From the NCBI GenBank assembly GCA_900540855.1, contig UQHK01000004.1:62001-126000 (forward strand): a DNA stretch of 64,000 bases, read 5' to 3'. The stretch comes from an uncultured Collinsella sp. GTDB taxonomy: Bacteria > Actinomycetota > Coriobacteriia > Coriobacteriales > Coriobacteriaceae. Of the stretch, positions 8,478-16,599 are shown piece by piece (positions within the stretch are counted from its first letter, which is position 1; every line of letters begins with the position of its first letter). The translations under genes were made by a program, and so were the position numbers. Below the pieces are notes generated by a model. That model worked only from the letters and a program-made list of their open reading frames with translations, had not been told where the DNA came from and ran no database searches.

Positions 8478-9764
8478 TTAGGGGCGGACCTGGCCGGTGC
8501 CGCGGAGCTTGTATTTGTAGGTGGTGAGGGCCTCGGCAGCAAAGGGGCCACGGGCGTGGAGCTTTTGGGTCGAGATGCCGATCTCGGCGCCCAGGCCAAA
8601 CTCGCCGCCGTCGGTAAAGCGCGTGCTGGCGTTGGCGTACACGGCCGAGGCATCGACCGCGTCCAGGAAGCGCTCGCAAGCATCCGTGTCCTCGGCAACG
8701 ATGGCCTCGGAGTGCATCGTGCCGTAGCGGTTGATGTGCGCGATGGCCTCGTCCTCGTTTGCCACGACCTTCACGCTCATCTCGAGCGCCAGATACTCGC
8801 GGCCCCAGTCCTCCTCAGTCGCGGCGACGTAGTCATCGCCCTCGGCAAGCCCGGCGTCGGCGCATGCGGCGCACGTGGCCTCGTCGCCGTGAATGAGCAC
8901 GCCGTGGTCATGCAGCACGGCCACGACCGCGGGCAAAAACGCATCGGCCACGGCACGGTCGACCAGCAGCGACTCGGCGGCATTGCACACGCCCACGCGC
9001 TGCGTCTTAGCGTTGACGATAATATTGAGCGCTTTATCGAAGTCGGCGGATTCATGCACGTAGATGTGGCAGTTACCCGTGCCCGTCTCGATCACCGGAA
9101 CGAGCGACTCGCGCACGCAGCGCTGGATCAGGCCCGCACCGCCACGCGGAATGAGCACATCGACGACGCCGCGGAGCTTCATGAGCTCGCCGGTGGCCTC
9201 GCGGTCGGTAGACTCGATCATCGACACGGCCTCGCGCGGGAAGCCCTTGGCCTCGAGCGCATCGGCCAGTAGCTCGGTAATCATGGCGCACGAGTGATAG
9301 GACAGCGAACCGCCGCGCAGAATGCAGGCGTTACCGGTGCGAATGCAGATGCCCGCCGCATCGGCCGTCACGTTGGGACGCGCCTCATACACCATGGCAA
9401 CCAGACCCAGCGGCACACTCACACGCGTAAGGTCCACGCCACTTGCAAGCACGCGGTGACCGAGCACGCGGCCGACGGGGTCGGGCAGCTCGGCAAGCTT
9501 TTCCAAACCGGCGGCCATGCCCTCGACACGCTCGGGCGTTAGCAGCAGGCGGTCGAGGAGCCCCGCCGAGGTGCCTGCATCGCGCGCTGCGGCCATATCG
9601 AGCTCATTGGCGGCAACGATGGAATCGACGCCGTCGCGCAGCACCGCGGCCATGGCGCGCACGGCCTCCTGGCGCTGGGCATCGCTCGCAGTGGCAAGCG
9701 CGCCCGAGGCGGCCTTGGCCTCAACGGCAAGATCGTGAACGTACGTGGCTATATCGACCGACAT
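8478..9764 (-). CDS. proA: Gamma-glutamyl phosphate reductase
   Basis: The second step of proline synthesis: NADPH-dependent reduction of gamma-glutamyl phosphate to glutamate semialdehyde. The 428-residue product has the aldehyde-dehydrogenase-like fold of ProA, with the substrate and nucleotide regions PLGLVAMVYEARPNVTADAA and NACILRGG, the catalytic-cysteine stretch (TQRVGVCNAAESLLVD) and the C-terminal TGGEFGLGAEIGIST motif (here TDGGEFGLGAEIG). Its length is usual for ProA. GGAGAAAGGG precedes the ATG. Its partner proB lies about 1.85 kb away on the same strand, with an S33 peptidase gene on the opposite strand between them, so the two genes cannot form a simple operon here. Confidence 0.96.
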   Translation of the reverse strand: MSVDIATYVHDLAVEAKAASGALATASDAQRQEAVRAMAAVLRDGVDSIVAANELDMAAARDAGTSAGLLDRLLLTPERVEGMAAGLEKLAELPDPVGRVLGHRVLASGVDLTRVSVPLGLVAMVYEARPNVTADAAGICIRTGNACILRGGSLSYHSCAMITELLADALEAKGFPREAVSMIESTDREATGELMKLRGVVDVLIPRGGAGLIQRCVRESLVPVIETGTGNCHIYVHESADFDKALNIIVNAKTQRVGVCNAAESLLVDRAVADAFLPAVVAVLHDHGVLIHGDEATCAACADAGLAEGDDYVAATEEDWGREYLALEMSVKVVANEDEAIAHINRYGTMHSEAIVAEDTDACERFLDAVDASAVYANASTRFTDGGEFGLGAEIGISTQKLHARGPFAAEALTTYKYKLRGTGQVRP

Positions 9765-9877
9765 GGACGGCCCTTTCTCCTAGATGTTTGCCCACCATGG
9801 TAGCCGATTTGCACGCATCCTCGCCGACGGCGGTAGAATTGGTCAACCCGAAACACCGCAACGAATGGAAGCATCAC

Positions 9878-11296
9878 ATGGCGCTCATCACTTCGTACCA
9901 CGTCCCCGGCCTGCATGTCGAGGACCACAGCATCGACGTCCCCCTCGACTGGCGCGGCCTGGAGCCCATGCTTTTGGCCGTCGGCAGTACCATGCGCCGC
10001 GGCGCCATGCCGGCGCCCATCGCCGGCGCGCCCGAGAGCATCAAGCTCTTCTACCGTGTGGTTTGCGCGCCCGACCGCATCAACGACGATCTGCCACTGC
10101 TCCTGTTTTTGCAGGGCGGCCCCGGCGGCGAGAGCCCGCGTCCGCTGTCGCCCACAAGCGACGGCTGGATCGAGGAGGCCGTCAAGCACTTCCGCGTGGT
10201 CCTTCCCGACCAGCGCGGCACCGGACGCAGTAGCTGCGTGGACGGACGCACGATCAAGGCACTGGGTGATCGCGCAACGGCCGCCGGCGCCGATACAGCA
10301 CGCTCGCAGGCGGATTTCCTCAAGCGCCATCTTGCCAGCTCCATCGTGCGCGATTTTGAGTACCTGCGCCTGGTGGGCTTTGGCGGCAAGCCCTGGGTCA
10401 CACTGGGGCAGAGCTACGGCGGCTTTTTGACGTTGAGCTATCTGTCGCTCTTCCCCGAGGGCGTGGCGGCAAGCTTTACCTGCGGCGGCATTCCGCACGT
10501 GCCGGCGAGCGCCAGCGAGGTCTACGCGCACACCTTCCCACGCATGGCAGCCAAGACGCAGCAGTATTACGACCGCTACCCCGCCGACGTCGAGCGCGTG
10601 GCGACCCTGGCAGATGCCCTCGAGGAGCAAAAGCCCGTGTTGCTCGACGGCTCGCCGATGACGGTCGAGCGCCTACAGCTCATGGGCAGCGACTTTGGCA
10701 TGAAGCCGAGCTTTGAGCGCATGCATTGGATTATCGATCACGCGTTTGTTACAGGCGACGGTACGCTGAGCTGCGGCTCCTCGGTATCCGACAGCTTTTT
10801 GATGCGCGCCTTCGAGCGTACCAACACGCGCACGAATCCGCTGTACTGGACGCTGCAGGAGTTCATATACGCCGACGGTGACACTATGCCCATTGGCTGG
10901 GCCGCAGCTGAAGAGAAGGCACACCGCGCCGAGTTCGACACGCTCGCGCGCCCGCTCATGTTTACCGGCGAGGCCATGTTCCCGTGGATGTTCGAGCAGA
11001 TGCCCGAGCTCAAGCCCTTCAAGCCCGCCATGGACCTGCTGATGGAAGACACCAGCTGGGACAAGATCTATGACCCGCAGCGCCTGGCCTGCAACGAGGT
11101 GCCGCTCCAGGCCGCGGTGTACTTCGATGACATGTACGTCGATTCGAGTCTGCAGCTCGACACGCTCAGCCGCGTGGGCAACTCGCACGCCTGGGTAACC
11201 AACGAGTTCGAGCACGACGGCCTGCACGGCAGTGTGGTATTCAAGCACCTCTTCGACGAGGCCCTCAACCGCGGAGACCTGCGCCGAATCTTCTAG
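9878..11296 (+). CDS. S33-family peptidase, proline iminopeptidase-like
   Basis: An alpha/beta-hydrolase of 472 residues. The oxyanion-hole region FLQGGPGGESPRP lies near residue 82, followed by DQRGTGRSS and the nucleophile elbow GQSYGGF with Ser at about residue 178. A late His in EFEHDGLHGS is the likely catalytic His. These are hallmarks of proline iminopeptidases, which remove N-terminal proline from peptides; the cap domain is larger than in the short family members. The reading frame is open for another 145 codons upstream inside the proA region, but the ATG at 9878 has a GGAAG just ahead and fits the family start. It lies between proA and proB, so a link to proline recovery from peptides is an attractive inference. 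Confidence 0.85.
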   Translation: MALITSYHVPGLHVEDHSIDVPLDWRGLEPMLLAVGSTMRRGAMPAPIAGAPESIKLFYRVVCAPDRINDDLPLLLFLQGGPGGESPRPLSPTSDGWIEEAVKHFRVVLPDQRGTGRSSCVDGRTIKALGDRATAAGADTARSQADFLKRHLASSIVRDFEYLRLVGFGGKPWVTLGQSYGGFLTLSYLSLFPEGVAASFTCGGIPHVPASASEVYAHTFPRMAAKTQQYYDRYPADVERVATLADALEEQKPVLLDGSPMTVERLQLMGSDFGMKPSFERMHWIIDHAFVTGDGTLSCGSSVSDSFLMRAFERTNTRTNPLYWTLQEFIYADGDTMPIGWAAAEEKAHRAEFDTLARPLMFTGEAMFPWMFEQMPELKPFKPAMDLLMEDTSWDKIYDPQRLACNEVPLQAAVYFDDMYVDSSLQLDTLSRVGNSHAWVTNEFEHDGLHGSVVFKHLFDEALNRGDLRRIF

Positions 11297-11610
11297 CAAA
11301 GGAGTGTCCCCACCTGCCGGCACAATAGAAACGTCCCCAAGTGCCGGATGATGTCCTTCGCCACGAAAACGGCCCATCTACTACGTTTCACCCGCATGGC
11401 CCAACCAGATGCCATAAATAAAGAAAACCGCAGGCGTTCTACCTGCGGTTTTCTTTTTGCAATTCTTGGCATGGTCACCGATAGCCTATTAAACGTAGTA
11501 GATGGGCCGTTTTCGTGGCGACCAGCTCGGACATAAGCGCGGCGGGGCAAAGTTACCCTGGTAATTTCGCCCCACGTGCATTGCAGATCGAAGGCGCCCG
11601 GCGTCGAGGC
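11297..11610. other. Gene-free stretch between the S33 peptidase and proB
   Basis: No gene is visible. It contains a half-copy of the GTGCCGGCAC/ACGTCCCC-type repeat (about 11300-11350) and an element with perfect 31-bp inverted arms (11358-11521). Confidence 0.75.
11358..11521. repeat. 164-bp element with perfect 31-bp inverted arms and internal terminator hairpin
   Basis: The left arm (11358-11388) and right arm (11491-11521) are exact inverted copies over 31 bases, beginning TCGCCACGAAAACGGCCCAT. The interior carries the hairpin AAAACCGCAGG-CGTTCTA-CCTGCGGTTTT followed by CTTTTTG. The hairpin alone would serve as a rho-independent terminator for the S33 peptidase gene. Confidence 0.88.
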
Positions 11611-12738
11611 CTAAGCAAATACAATCAAGTTGTCTCGATGGATCGCCGGCTTCTCGGCTAGGTCTGCCAGTAGACGGTTGCTGGCGATCTGGTCCTGGCG
11701 GCGGCCGGCGGCAAGCTCCAGCACGTCCGAATCGGCCTCGGCGATACCGCGGGCGACGACCATACCGCTCGGGTCGCACACGTCGAGCACATCGCCCTCG
11801 GAAAACACGCCATCGACCTCGTGAATACCCACCGTAAGCAAGGAAGAGCCACGGCTTACCAGCGCCTTCGCAGCACCATCATCGACCGTCACCGAGCCAT
11901 GCGCCTTGTCGCCCAGCGCGATCCACAGCTTGCGGGGCGCAATGTCCAGGCGCTCCGCCGGCGGATCGAACAGCGTGCCCACGCTCTCGCCGCGGGCGAG
12001 GCGCACGAGCGCATCGGGCTCCTCGCCCGAGCAAATCACGCTCTGAATGCCCGCCGTCATCAGGATGCGGCTCGCGCGAATCTTGGTGATCATGCCGCCC
12101 GTGCCCACCGATGTAGAAGAATCGCCCGCCGAGGCGATAATCTTGGCATCGATCTTTTGCACGACCGGAACAAACTCGGCCGTTGGGTCCTCATGCGGAT
12201 TGGCGGTATAGAGACCATCGATGTCCGAAAGCGTCACGCACAGATCGGCAGAAACCAGGCAGCTCACAAGCGCTGCCAGCGTGTCGTTGTCGCCAAACTT
12301 GATCTCATCGACGGTAACGGTATCGTTCTCGTTGACGACCGGCACCACGCCAAGCTCCACCAGGCGCAGCAGGGCGTCGCGCGCGTGCAGGTAGGACGTA
12401 CGGCGCGCCGTGTCGTGGCGCGTGAGCAGCACGAGCGAGGTGAGCAGATCGCGCGCATGAAACTCCTCGTCGTAGGCCGACGAAATGATGCACTGACCGG
12501 CCGAGGCGCAGGCCTGCAGGCTCGGCAGGTCGCCGACCGGCTTGCGGTCGAAGCCCAGCACGGGATAGCCGCAGGCGATAGCGCCCGAGCTCACCACGAC
12601 CAGACGCCAGCCGAGATTGCGCAGAGCTGCGGCCTGATCGGCAAGCCCGCCGATAAAGGAGCGGTTGACCTTGCCGTCGGCGCCCACAACCGTGGACGAA
12701 CCGATCTTTACCACCATCGTTTTATAAGAAGTCGTCAT
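11611..12738 (-). CDS. proB: Glutamate 5-kinase
   Basis: The first step of proline synthesis: ATP-dependent phosphorylation of glutamate. The 375-residue product has the amino-acid-kinase domain (KIGSSTVVGADGKVNRSFI at the start, VVSSGAIACG, NENDTVTVDEIKFGDNDTLAALV, and GTGGMITKIRAS) and a C-terminal PUA domain (about residues 280-365). This is the full-length ProB form whose PUA domain helps feedback control by proline. It ends 80 bases downstream of the start of nothing else; pncB lies upstream on the same strand with an 79-base gap, so the two may share a transcript. Confidence 0.96.
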   Translation of the reverse strand: MTTSYKTMVVKIGSSTVVGADGKVNRSFIGGLADQAAALRNLGWRLVVVSSGAIACGYPVLGFDRKPVGDLPSLQACASAGQCIISSAYDEEFHARDLLTSLVLLTRHDTARRTSYLHARDALLRLVELGVVPVVNENDTVTVDEIKFGDNDTLAALVSCLVSADLCVTLSDIDGLYTANPHEDPTAEFVPVVQKIDAKIIASAGDSSTSVGTGGMITKIRASRILMTAGIQSVICSGEEPDALVRLARGESVGTLFDPPAERLDIAPRKLWIALGDKAHGSVTVDDGAAKALVSRGSSLLTVGIHEVDGVFSEGDVLDVCDPSGMVVARGIAEADSDVLELAAGRRQDQIASNRLLADLAEKPAIHRDNLIVFA

Positions 12739-12817
12739 ACGTCAAACCAATCAACTGTTCAGCGAACGGCCGAGCTGGCGGCCAAGGGAGCGTGACTCGC
12801 CCCTACCGCCCAAGGAA

Positions 12818-14323
12818 TTAGTGAGCCCAGGGAAAGGCAGAAGCCGCGGCCATGTTCTTACGCACGAGCTCGTCGCGCACCTGAGCCAGGCCCTGCTCCA
12901 TGCCCACCACATAGGTCTGCGGGTACAGGAAGCGCTTGAAAGCTGCGTCCAGATGATCGAGCGCCCAAGCACAGCGCTCGCGCGCGTCCTGGATGCTCTC
13001 ACGCGGAGCCACCGCACTGCCATCGCGCACGATCGGCACCAACAGCTCGCGATACTCAAGTTCGGACACGTCGGTCACCAGGGCGGCATCGTTCACGGCT
13101 ACGAGGGTATTGCCGCGCGCGGCGCCCTCCCCCGCCAGATGGTCCTCGTCGTAGATCATGTCGCAGACCGGGCCGCCAAAGCCGTCGTAATAACGGCGCA
13201 CGCGTTGCACACCCGGGATCGTGCGCTTGTAGGGCTGCTCGGAGAGCTTGACAACCGGCGTCCATGGATCTGCCTCGCTCGCACGGCGGGCGGAAAGCTT
13301 GTACACGCCGCCCAGCGCCGGCTGGTCGTAACAGGTCGCAAGCTTGGTACCCACGCCAAAGCTGTCGATGGGCGCGCCCTGGTCGAGCAGCGACTGAATC
13401 GTGTACTCATCCAAATCGTTAGAAACCGAAATCCCCACATAGGGCAGGTCCTCGGCATCAAAACGGCCGCGCACATACTTGGAGAGCTTGGCGAGGTCGC
13501 CGGAGTCGATGCGAATGGCCGACAGGCGCTCGCCCACCGCTTCCATCTCCTTGGCAACCGTAATGGCATGTTCACAGCCCTCGCGCACGTCATAGGTGTC
13601 GATGAGCAGCGTACAGTTCTTGGGGCTCGACTTGGCAAAGGCGCGGAAGGCCTCGAGCTCGGAATCGAAGCTCATCACCCAGCTGTGCGCATGCGTGCCA
13701 AAGACGGGAATACCGTAGCGGCGGCCGGCGAGCACATTGGACGTAGAGGAGCAGCCGGCAACGTAGCTCGCGCGCGCGACGGCCAAGCCGCCATCGGGAC
13801 CCTGAGCGCGGCGCAGGCCAAACTCGGCAACGGGACGGCCGTCCGCCGCCAGCACCACGCGCGCCGTCTTGGTGGCGACAAGCGTCTGGAACCCAACGAT
13901 GTTGAGCAGCGCCGTCTCAAGCAGCTGGCACTCCAGCGCGGGGCCGGTGACGCGAACCATGGGCTCGCGCGGAAAGACGAGCTCGCCCTCGGGCACGGCG
14001 TCGATGTTTACATGCGCACGAAAATCGCGCAGGTAGTCGAGGAATCCAGGCTTGAACATCGCGCCGCCGGCCGGGGCCTGGAGCGAGGCGAGGTAGTCGA
14101 TATCCTCGGGCGTAAAGCGCAGATTCTCGACCAGCTCGGGCAGTTCGGCGGTGCCGCACATGACGGCATAGGCGCTGCCAAAAGGATGGTCGCGGTAAAA
14201 CGCGGTAAAACAACCCTGCTCATTGGCCTTGCCGCTCTCCCACAGGCCCTGGGCCATAGTGAGCTCGTACAGATCGGTGAGCATTGCAATGTCGGTGGGA
14301 TGCGAGATGTCGGTCAAAGCCAT
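12818..14323 (-). CDS. pncB: Nicotinate phosphoribosyltransferase
   Basis: Converts nicotinate and PRPP to nicotinate mononucleotide in NAD salvage. The 501-residue product starts with the family's LTDLYELTMAQGLWESGK, includes FRDHPFGSAY-like FYRDHPFGSAYAV, RRAQGPDGGL, the phosphoribosyl-binding IRIDSGDLAKLSK, and VGTKLATC. The length matches the longer Gram-positive form. CGAAAGG precedes the ATG. It lies upstream of proB on the same strand. Confidence 0.94.
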   Translation of the reverse strand: MALTDISHPTDIAMLTDLYELTMAQGLWESGKANEQGCFTAFYRDHPFGSAYAVMCGTAELPELVENLRFTPEDIDYLASLQAPAGGAMFKPGFLDYLRDFRAHVNIDAVPEGELVFPREPMVRVTGPALECQLLETALLNIVGFQTLVATKTARVVLAADGRPVAEFGLRRAQGPDGGLAVARASYVAGCSSTSNVLAGRRYGIPVFGTHAHSWVMSFDSELEAFRAFAKSSPKNCTLLIDTYDVREGCEHAITVAKEMEAVGERLSAIRIDSGDLAKLSKYVRGRFDAEDLPYVGISVSNDLDEYTIQSLLDQGAPIDSFGVGTKLATCYDQPALGGVYKLSARRASEADPWTPVVKLSEQPYKRTIPGVQRVRRYYDGFGGPVCDMIYDEDHLAGEGAARGNTLVAVNDAALVTDVSELEYRELLVPIVRDGSAVAPRESIQDARERCAWALDHLDAAFKRFLYPQTYVVGMEQGLAQVRDELVRKNMAAASAFPWAH

Positions 14324-14407
14324 GGGGCGACCTTTCGGATGCGTTGTGCAGAGGTTGAGGGTTGGAAAAGGGCAGAGTGTTCGGGCATGGCACCCAGCGC
14401 GAATGGG

Positions 14408-14848
14408 CTAGAGCAGGCCCATGCTGGTCAGGATCGTGCAGCCCATAAAGATGACAAACGCGATGAGGGCAAGGACAATGATGATTTTTTGAGCCGGCGC
14501 CATGCCAGGGATCTCGTTCTCGCCCGTAGGCTCCTTGGAGGTAACCATGCGCTTGGCAAAGGTCATCTCGTCACGGCTCGGCTTGGGCTCGACGGACTTG
14601 GAACGAGCGACCTTTTTAGGCTGAGGTTTAGGTGCGGTGGGCGCGGGCTTCGCGGCGGCGGGCTTGGGCGCGGGGGCAACGTTCGCGGCGGCCTCCTCGG
14701 CCTTCGCACGCTCGGCACGCAGGGCGGCCAGCTCCTCACGCTCGCGGCGTGCCTCTTCCTGGGCCTCGCGACGAGCTTTCTCGGCGCGGAGCTCTTCCAA
14801 CTCGGCGCGTTCCTCGGCAGACAGTGGTTGGGACTCAAGCTTGGCCAT
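14408..14848 (-). CDS. Coiled-coil protein with C-terminal membrane anchor
   Basis: The family is not recognised. The 146-residue product has an N-terminal charged helix (about residues 8-65, rich in E-E-L-R-A repeats, probably coiled coil), an Ala/Pro/Lys-rich linker, and one C-terminal hydrophobic segment (KIIIVLALIAFVIFMGCTIL), so it looks tail-anchored with the coiled coil in the cytoplasm. The start at 14848 follows AAAGGG. It lies between tRNA-Ala and pncB on the same strand. Confidence 0.7.
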   Translation of the reverse strand: MAKLESQPLSAEERAELEELRAEKARREAQEEARREREELAALRAERAKAEEAAANVAPAPKPAAAKPAPTAPKPQPKKVARSKSVEPKPSRDEMTFAKRMVTSKEPTGENEIPGMAPAQKIIIVLALIAFVIFMGCTILTSMGLL

Positions 14849-14866
14849 GGTACAGCCCTTTCTTTT

Positions 14867-14899
14867 AAAAAAAGCCGCCGACACAATGTCAGCGGCTTA
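14867..14899 (-). terminator. Intrinsic terminator after tRNA-Ala
   Basis: On the minus strand, AAGCCGCTGAC, loop ATTGT and GTCGGCGGCTT are followed by TTTTT, 13 bases past the 3' end of the tRNA gene. Confidence 0.88.
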
Positions 14900-14912
14900 T
14901 CAAATCCAAGGG

Positions 14913-14985
14913 TGGAGACGAAGGGAGTCGAACCCTCGGCCTCTGCCATGCGACGGCAGCGCTCTCCCAACTGAGCTACGTCCCC
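14913..14985 (-). tRNA. tRNA-Ala (anticodon CGC)
   Basis: A full cloverleaf can be drawn: acceptor GGGGACG/CGTCTCC, D arm GCTC...GAGC, anticodon stem CTGCC/GGCAG with loop GTCGCAT (anticodon CGC, reads GCG), five-base variable loop, and T arm GAGGG-TTCGACT-CCCTT. The discriminator is A and the 3' CCA is not encoded. Ala fits the G-rich acceptor start; the G-T pair at acceptor position 3-70 is the alanine identity element. Confidence 0.95.
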
Positions 14986-15136
14986 AAGACAAGTTGATAT
15001 TTTACCTACGGCTCGCCAACTGTCAACGCCCAATACCCAGTCTTTTTGGGACGCGGCTATTTTGACAACTTTTCGAGCAGGCGATCCTCTCGATGATTTT
15101 TTAATCCCCGTCCCAGAAAAATCATCGGCGAGCGCA

Positions 15137-16075
15137 CTACTTTGCGCTGGTGAGGACGCCGGTGGTGTCGAACGCCGGGGTGAAGCTCTCGTCTACCGCT
15201 CCGCCTTCTTGCCAAAACATCGTCGTAAAGCCCAGGTCGTCGGCATGGTCGAGCACCTGCTCGTACTCCTCGCGCGTCACGGCGCGCGCCAGGTCGCCGC
15301 CTTGTTCGCACATGAGGGCATTGGGCGTGTACTGGTTCATGACCGAGATCGGCACGTCGCCCACCGTCTGCCACACCAGGTCCAACACGCGGCACGAATC
15401 GTCCGCATGCCCCGGCAGCACCAGATGACGCACGATTATGCCGCGCCTCATGAGCCCGTCCTTGTCTACCAGCTCTCCCCCGCGGCGCTCAATCTCGCGC
15501 GCCATCTGGGCCAGACCCGACACGGCCACGCGCGGGTAGTCCTTAATATGAGAAAGCGACTGCGCAAGCCCGGCATCGGCATATTTAAAGTCCGTAAGCC
15601 ACACGTCGACCAGGTCGCCCAGCGCTGCCACGGCACTCGCGCGCTCGTAACCACTCGTGTTGTAGACAATTGGGATGACCAGTCCGCGCTCCCGAGCTGC
15701 GGCAATCGCGGCCGGCAGCAGGTGAGCATAATGCGTCGCCGTCACCAGATTGATGTTATTGGCACCTTGGTCCTGCAGCTCCAGCATAATCTCGACCAGG
15801 CGCTCGGGCGAAATCTCAAGCCCAAAATTGCCCGTCGAGATCTCGTGGTTCTGGCAATAGATACATTTGAGCGAGCAGCCGCTAAAGAAGATCGTGCCCG
15901 AACCGGCCTCGCCCGAGATAGGCGGCTCCTCCCACATATGAAGCGCCGCGCGGGCCACCTTGAGCGTGTCATCGGCACCGCATACGCCGTGCGCACCCTC
16001 GTCGCGCACCGCACCGCAACGGCGCGGACACAAATGGCAGGCGGGCGAAAAAAGTTCGGTCAACGGCGTCGGCAT
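15137..16075 (-). CDS. Radical SAM protein, PflA-like
   Basis: The 312-residue product has the radical SAM cluster motif C-S-L-K-C-I-Y-C (CxxxCxxC) at about residues 69-76, followed by QNHEIS. Before it lies a Cys-rich N terminus (CHLCPRRCGAVRDEGAHGVCG) that could bind a second iron-sulfur cluster. This arrangement matches the PflA-like group (YjjW/AmmeMemoRadiSam-related proteins of about 300 residues) rather than true pyruvate formate-lyase activase. The substrate is unknown. The ATG at 16075 is preferred over an in-frame TTG five codons upstream because GGAG lies at suitable spacing. No glycyl-radical enzyme is adjacent. Confidence 0.82.
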   Translation of the reverse strand: MPTPLTELFSPACHLCPRRCGAVRDEGAHGVCGADDTLKVARAALHMWEEPPISGEAGSGTIFFSGCSLKCIYCQNHEISTGNFGLEISPERLVEIMLELQDQGANNINLVTATHYAHLLPAAIAAARERGLVIPIVYNTSGYERASAVAALGDLVDVWLTDFKYADAGLAQSLSHIKDYPRVAVSGLAQMAREIERRGGELVDKDGLMRRGIIVRHLVLPGHADDSCRVLDLVWQTVGDVPISVMNQYTPNALMCEQGGDLARAVTREEYEQVLDHADDLGFTTMFWQEGGAVDESFTPAFDTTGVLTSAK

Positions 16076-16212
16076 AAAAACATGCTCCAAAACAACGATT
16101 CAGCAGCTCAAACGTAAAGGGACCAACCGCACAGACGGCTCGAGCCCAAGGCGCCGTAATCGTCCGACACGATTTTTGTAATGTCAAGACTGGAATCGAT
16201 AAAGTGCCGCTT

Positions 16213-16370
16213 TATGATGTAGGTATTCCGCCCCCCGCGGAGCAACTGGGTGAACCGTCGCGTTTATTTAGGGAGCCCACACAGTCGTACCTAGTACAGG
16301 TATCCTTCGTTGTTAAGGACGCTGGAACAGTCGATGAGGGCACCCACCTGTTTTAGGTGGGTTCATTTTC
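16213..16370 (+). ncRNA. Candidate structured ncRNA (possibly 6S-like) with promoter and terminator
   Basis: A -10 box TATGAT (16213-16218) predicts transcription from about 16225. The transcript can form several stems: TGGGTG pairing with CACCCA (long-range closure), TACCT/AGGTA around AGTAC, and TCCTT/AAGGA around CGTTGTT. It ends in a terminator (CCCACCT, loop GTTTT, AGGTGGG, then T-rich; 16342-16370). No open frame fills it. The size of about 145 nt, the closing long-range stem and the solitary location before a housekeeping gene would suit a 6S-type regulator of RNA polymerase, but I cannot confirm the class. Confidence 0.55.
16342..16370 (+). terminator. Intrinsic terminator of the ncRNA
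   Basis: CACCCACCT-GTTTT-AGGTGGGTTCATTTT: a nine-pair stem with a T-rich tail. Confidence 0.85.
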
Positions 16371-16381
16371 GTAACGTGGGG

Positions 16382-16408
16382 GGTGGTTTTTATTTGCCGA
16401 AAACCACC
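16382..16408. repeat. Short inverted repeat, GGTGGTTTT...AAAACCACC
   Basis: A perfect nine-base inverted repeat spaced by nine bases. The outer bases equal those of the R1 repeats but the R1 core is missing, so it may be a decayed or minimal relative. The remaining DNA to 16599 shows no gene. Confidence 0.5.
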
Positions 16409-16599
16409 ATTACAGCCCATATGGATCCCCGCCGGTATCCCGACAATCCATCGACAACATCCCAATATCTGGTAAGCGCGTGATTATCGCTGCGTGCAAT
16501 TCCATGCACCCCCCTTGGTCGAGTATCATGGTTCGGCTATGCCCTTTGCGCTTAGCAACCTTTGACCTTTTCCTTCGACGCTTGGCGGTTTTTAGATTC

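Noticed and set aside
9443..9877. Upstream extension of the S33 peptidase frame by 145 codons.
   Set aside because: It overlaps proA on the other strand, gives an Arg/Ala-rich product unlike the family, and lacks a ribosome site.
12821..14974. A 717-codon open frame antisense to pncB and across the tRNA-Ala gene.
   Set aside because: A composition artefact of high GC; pncB motifs and the tRNA explain the DNA.
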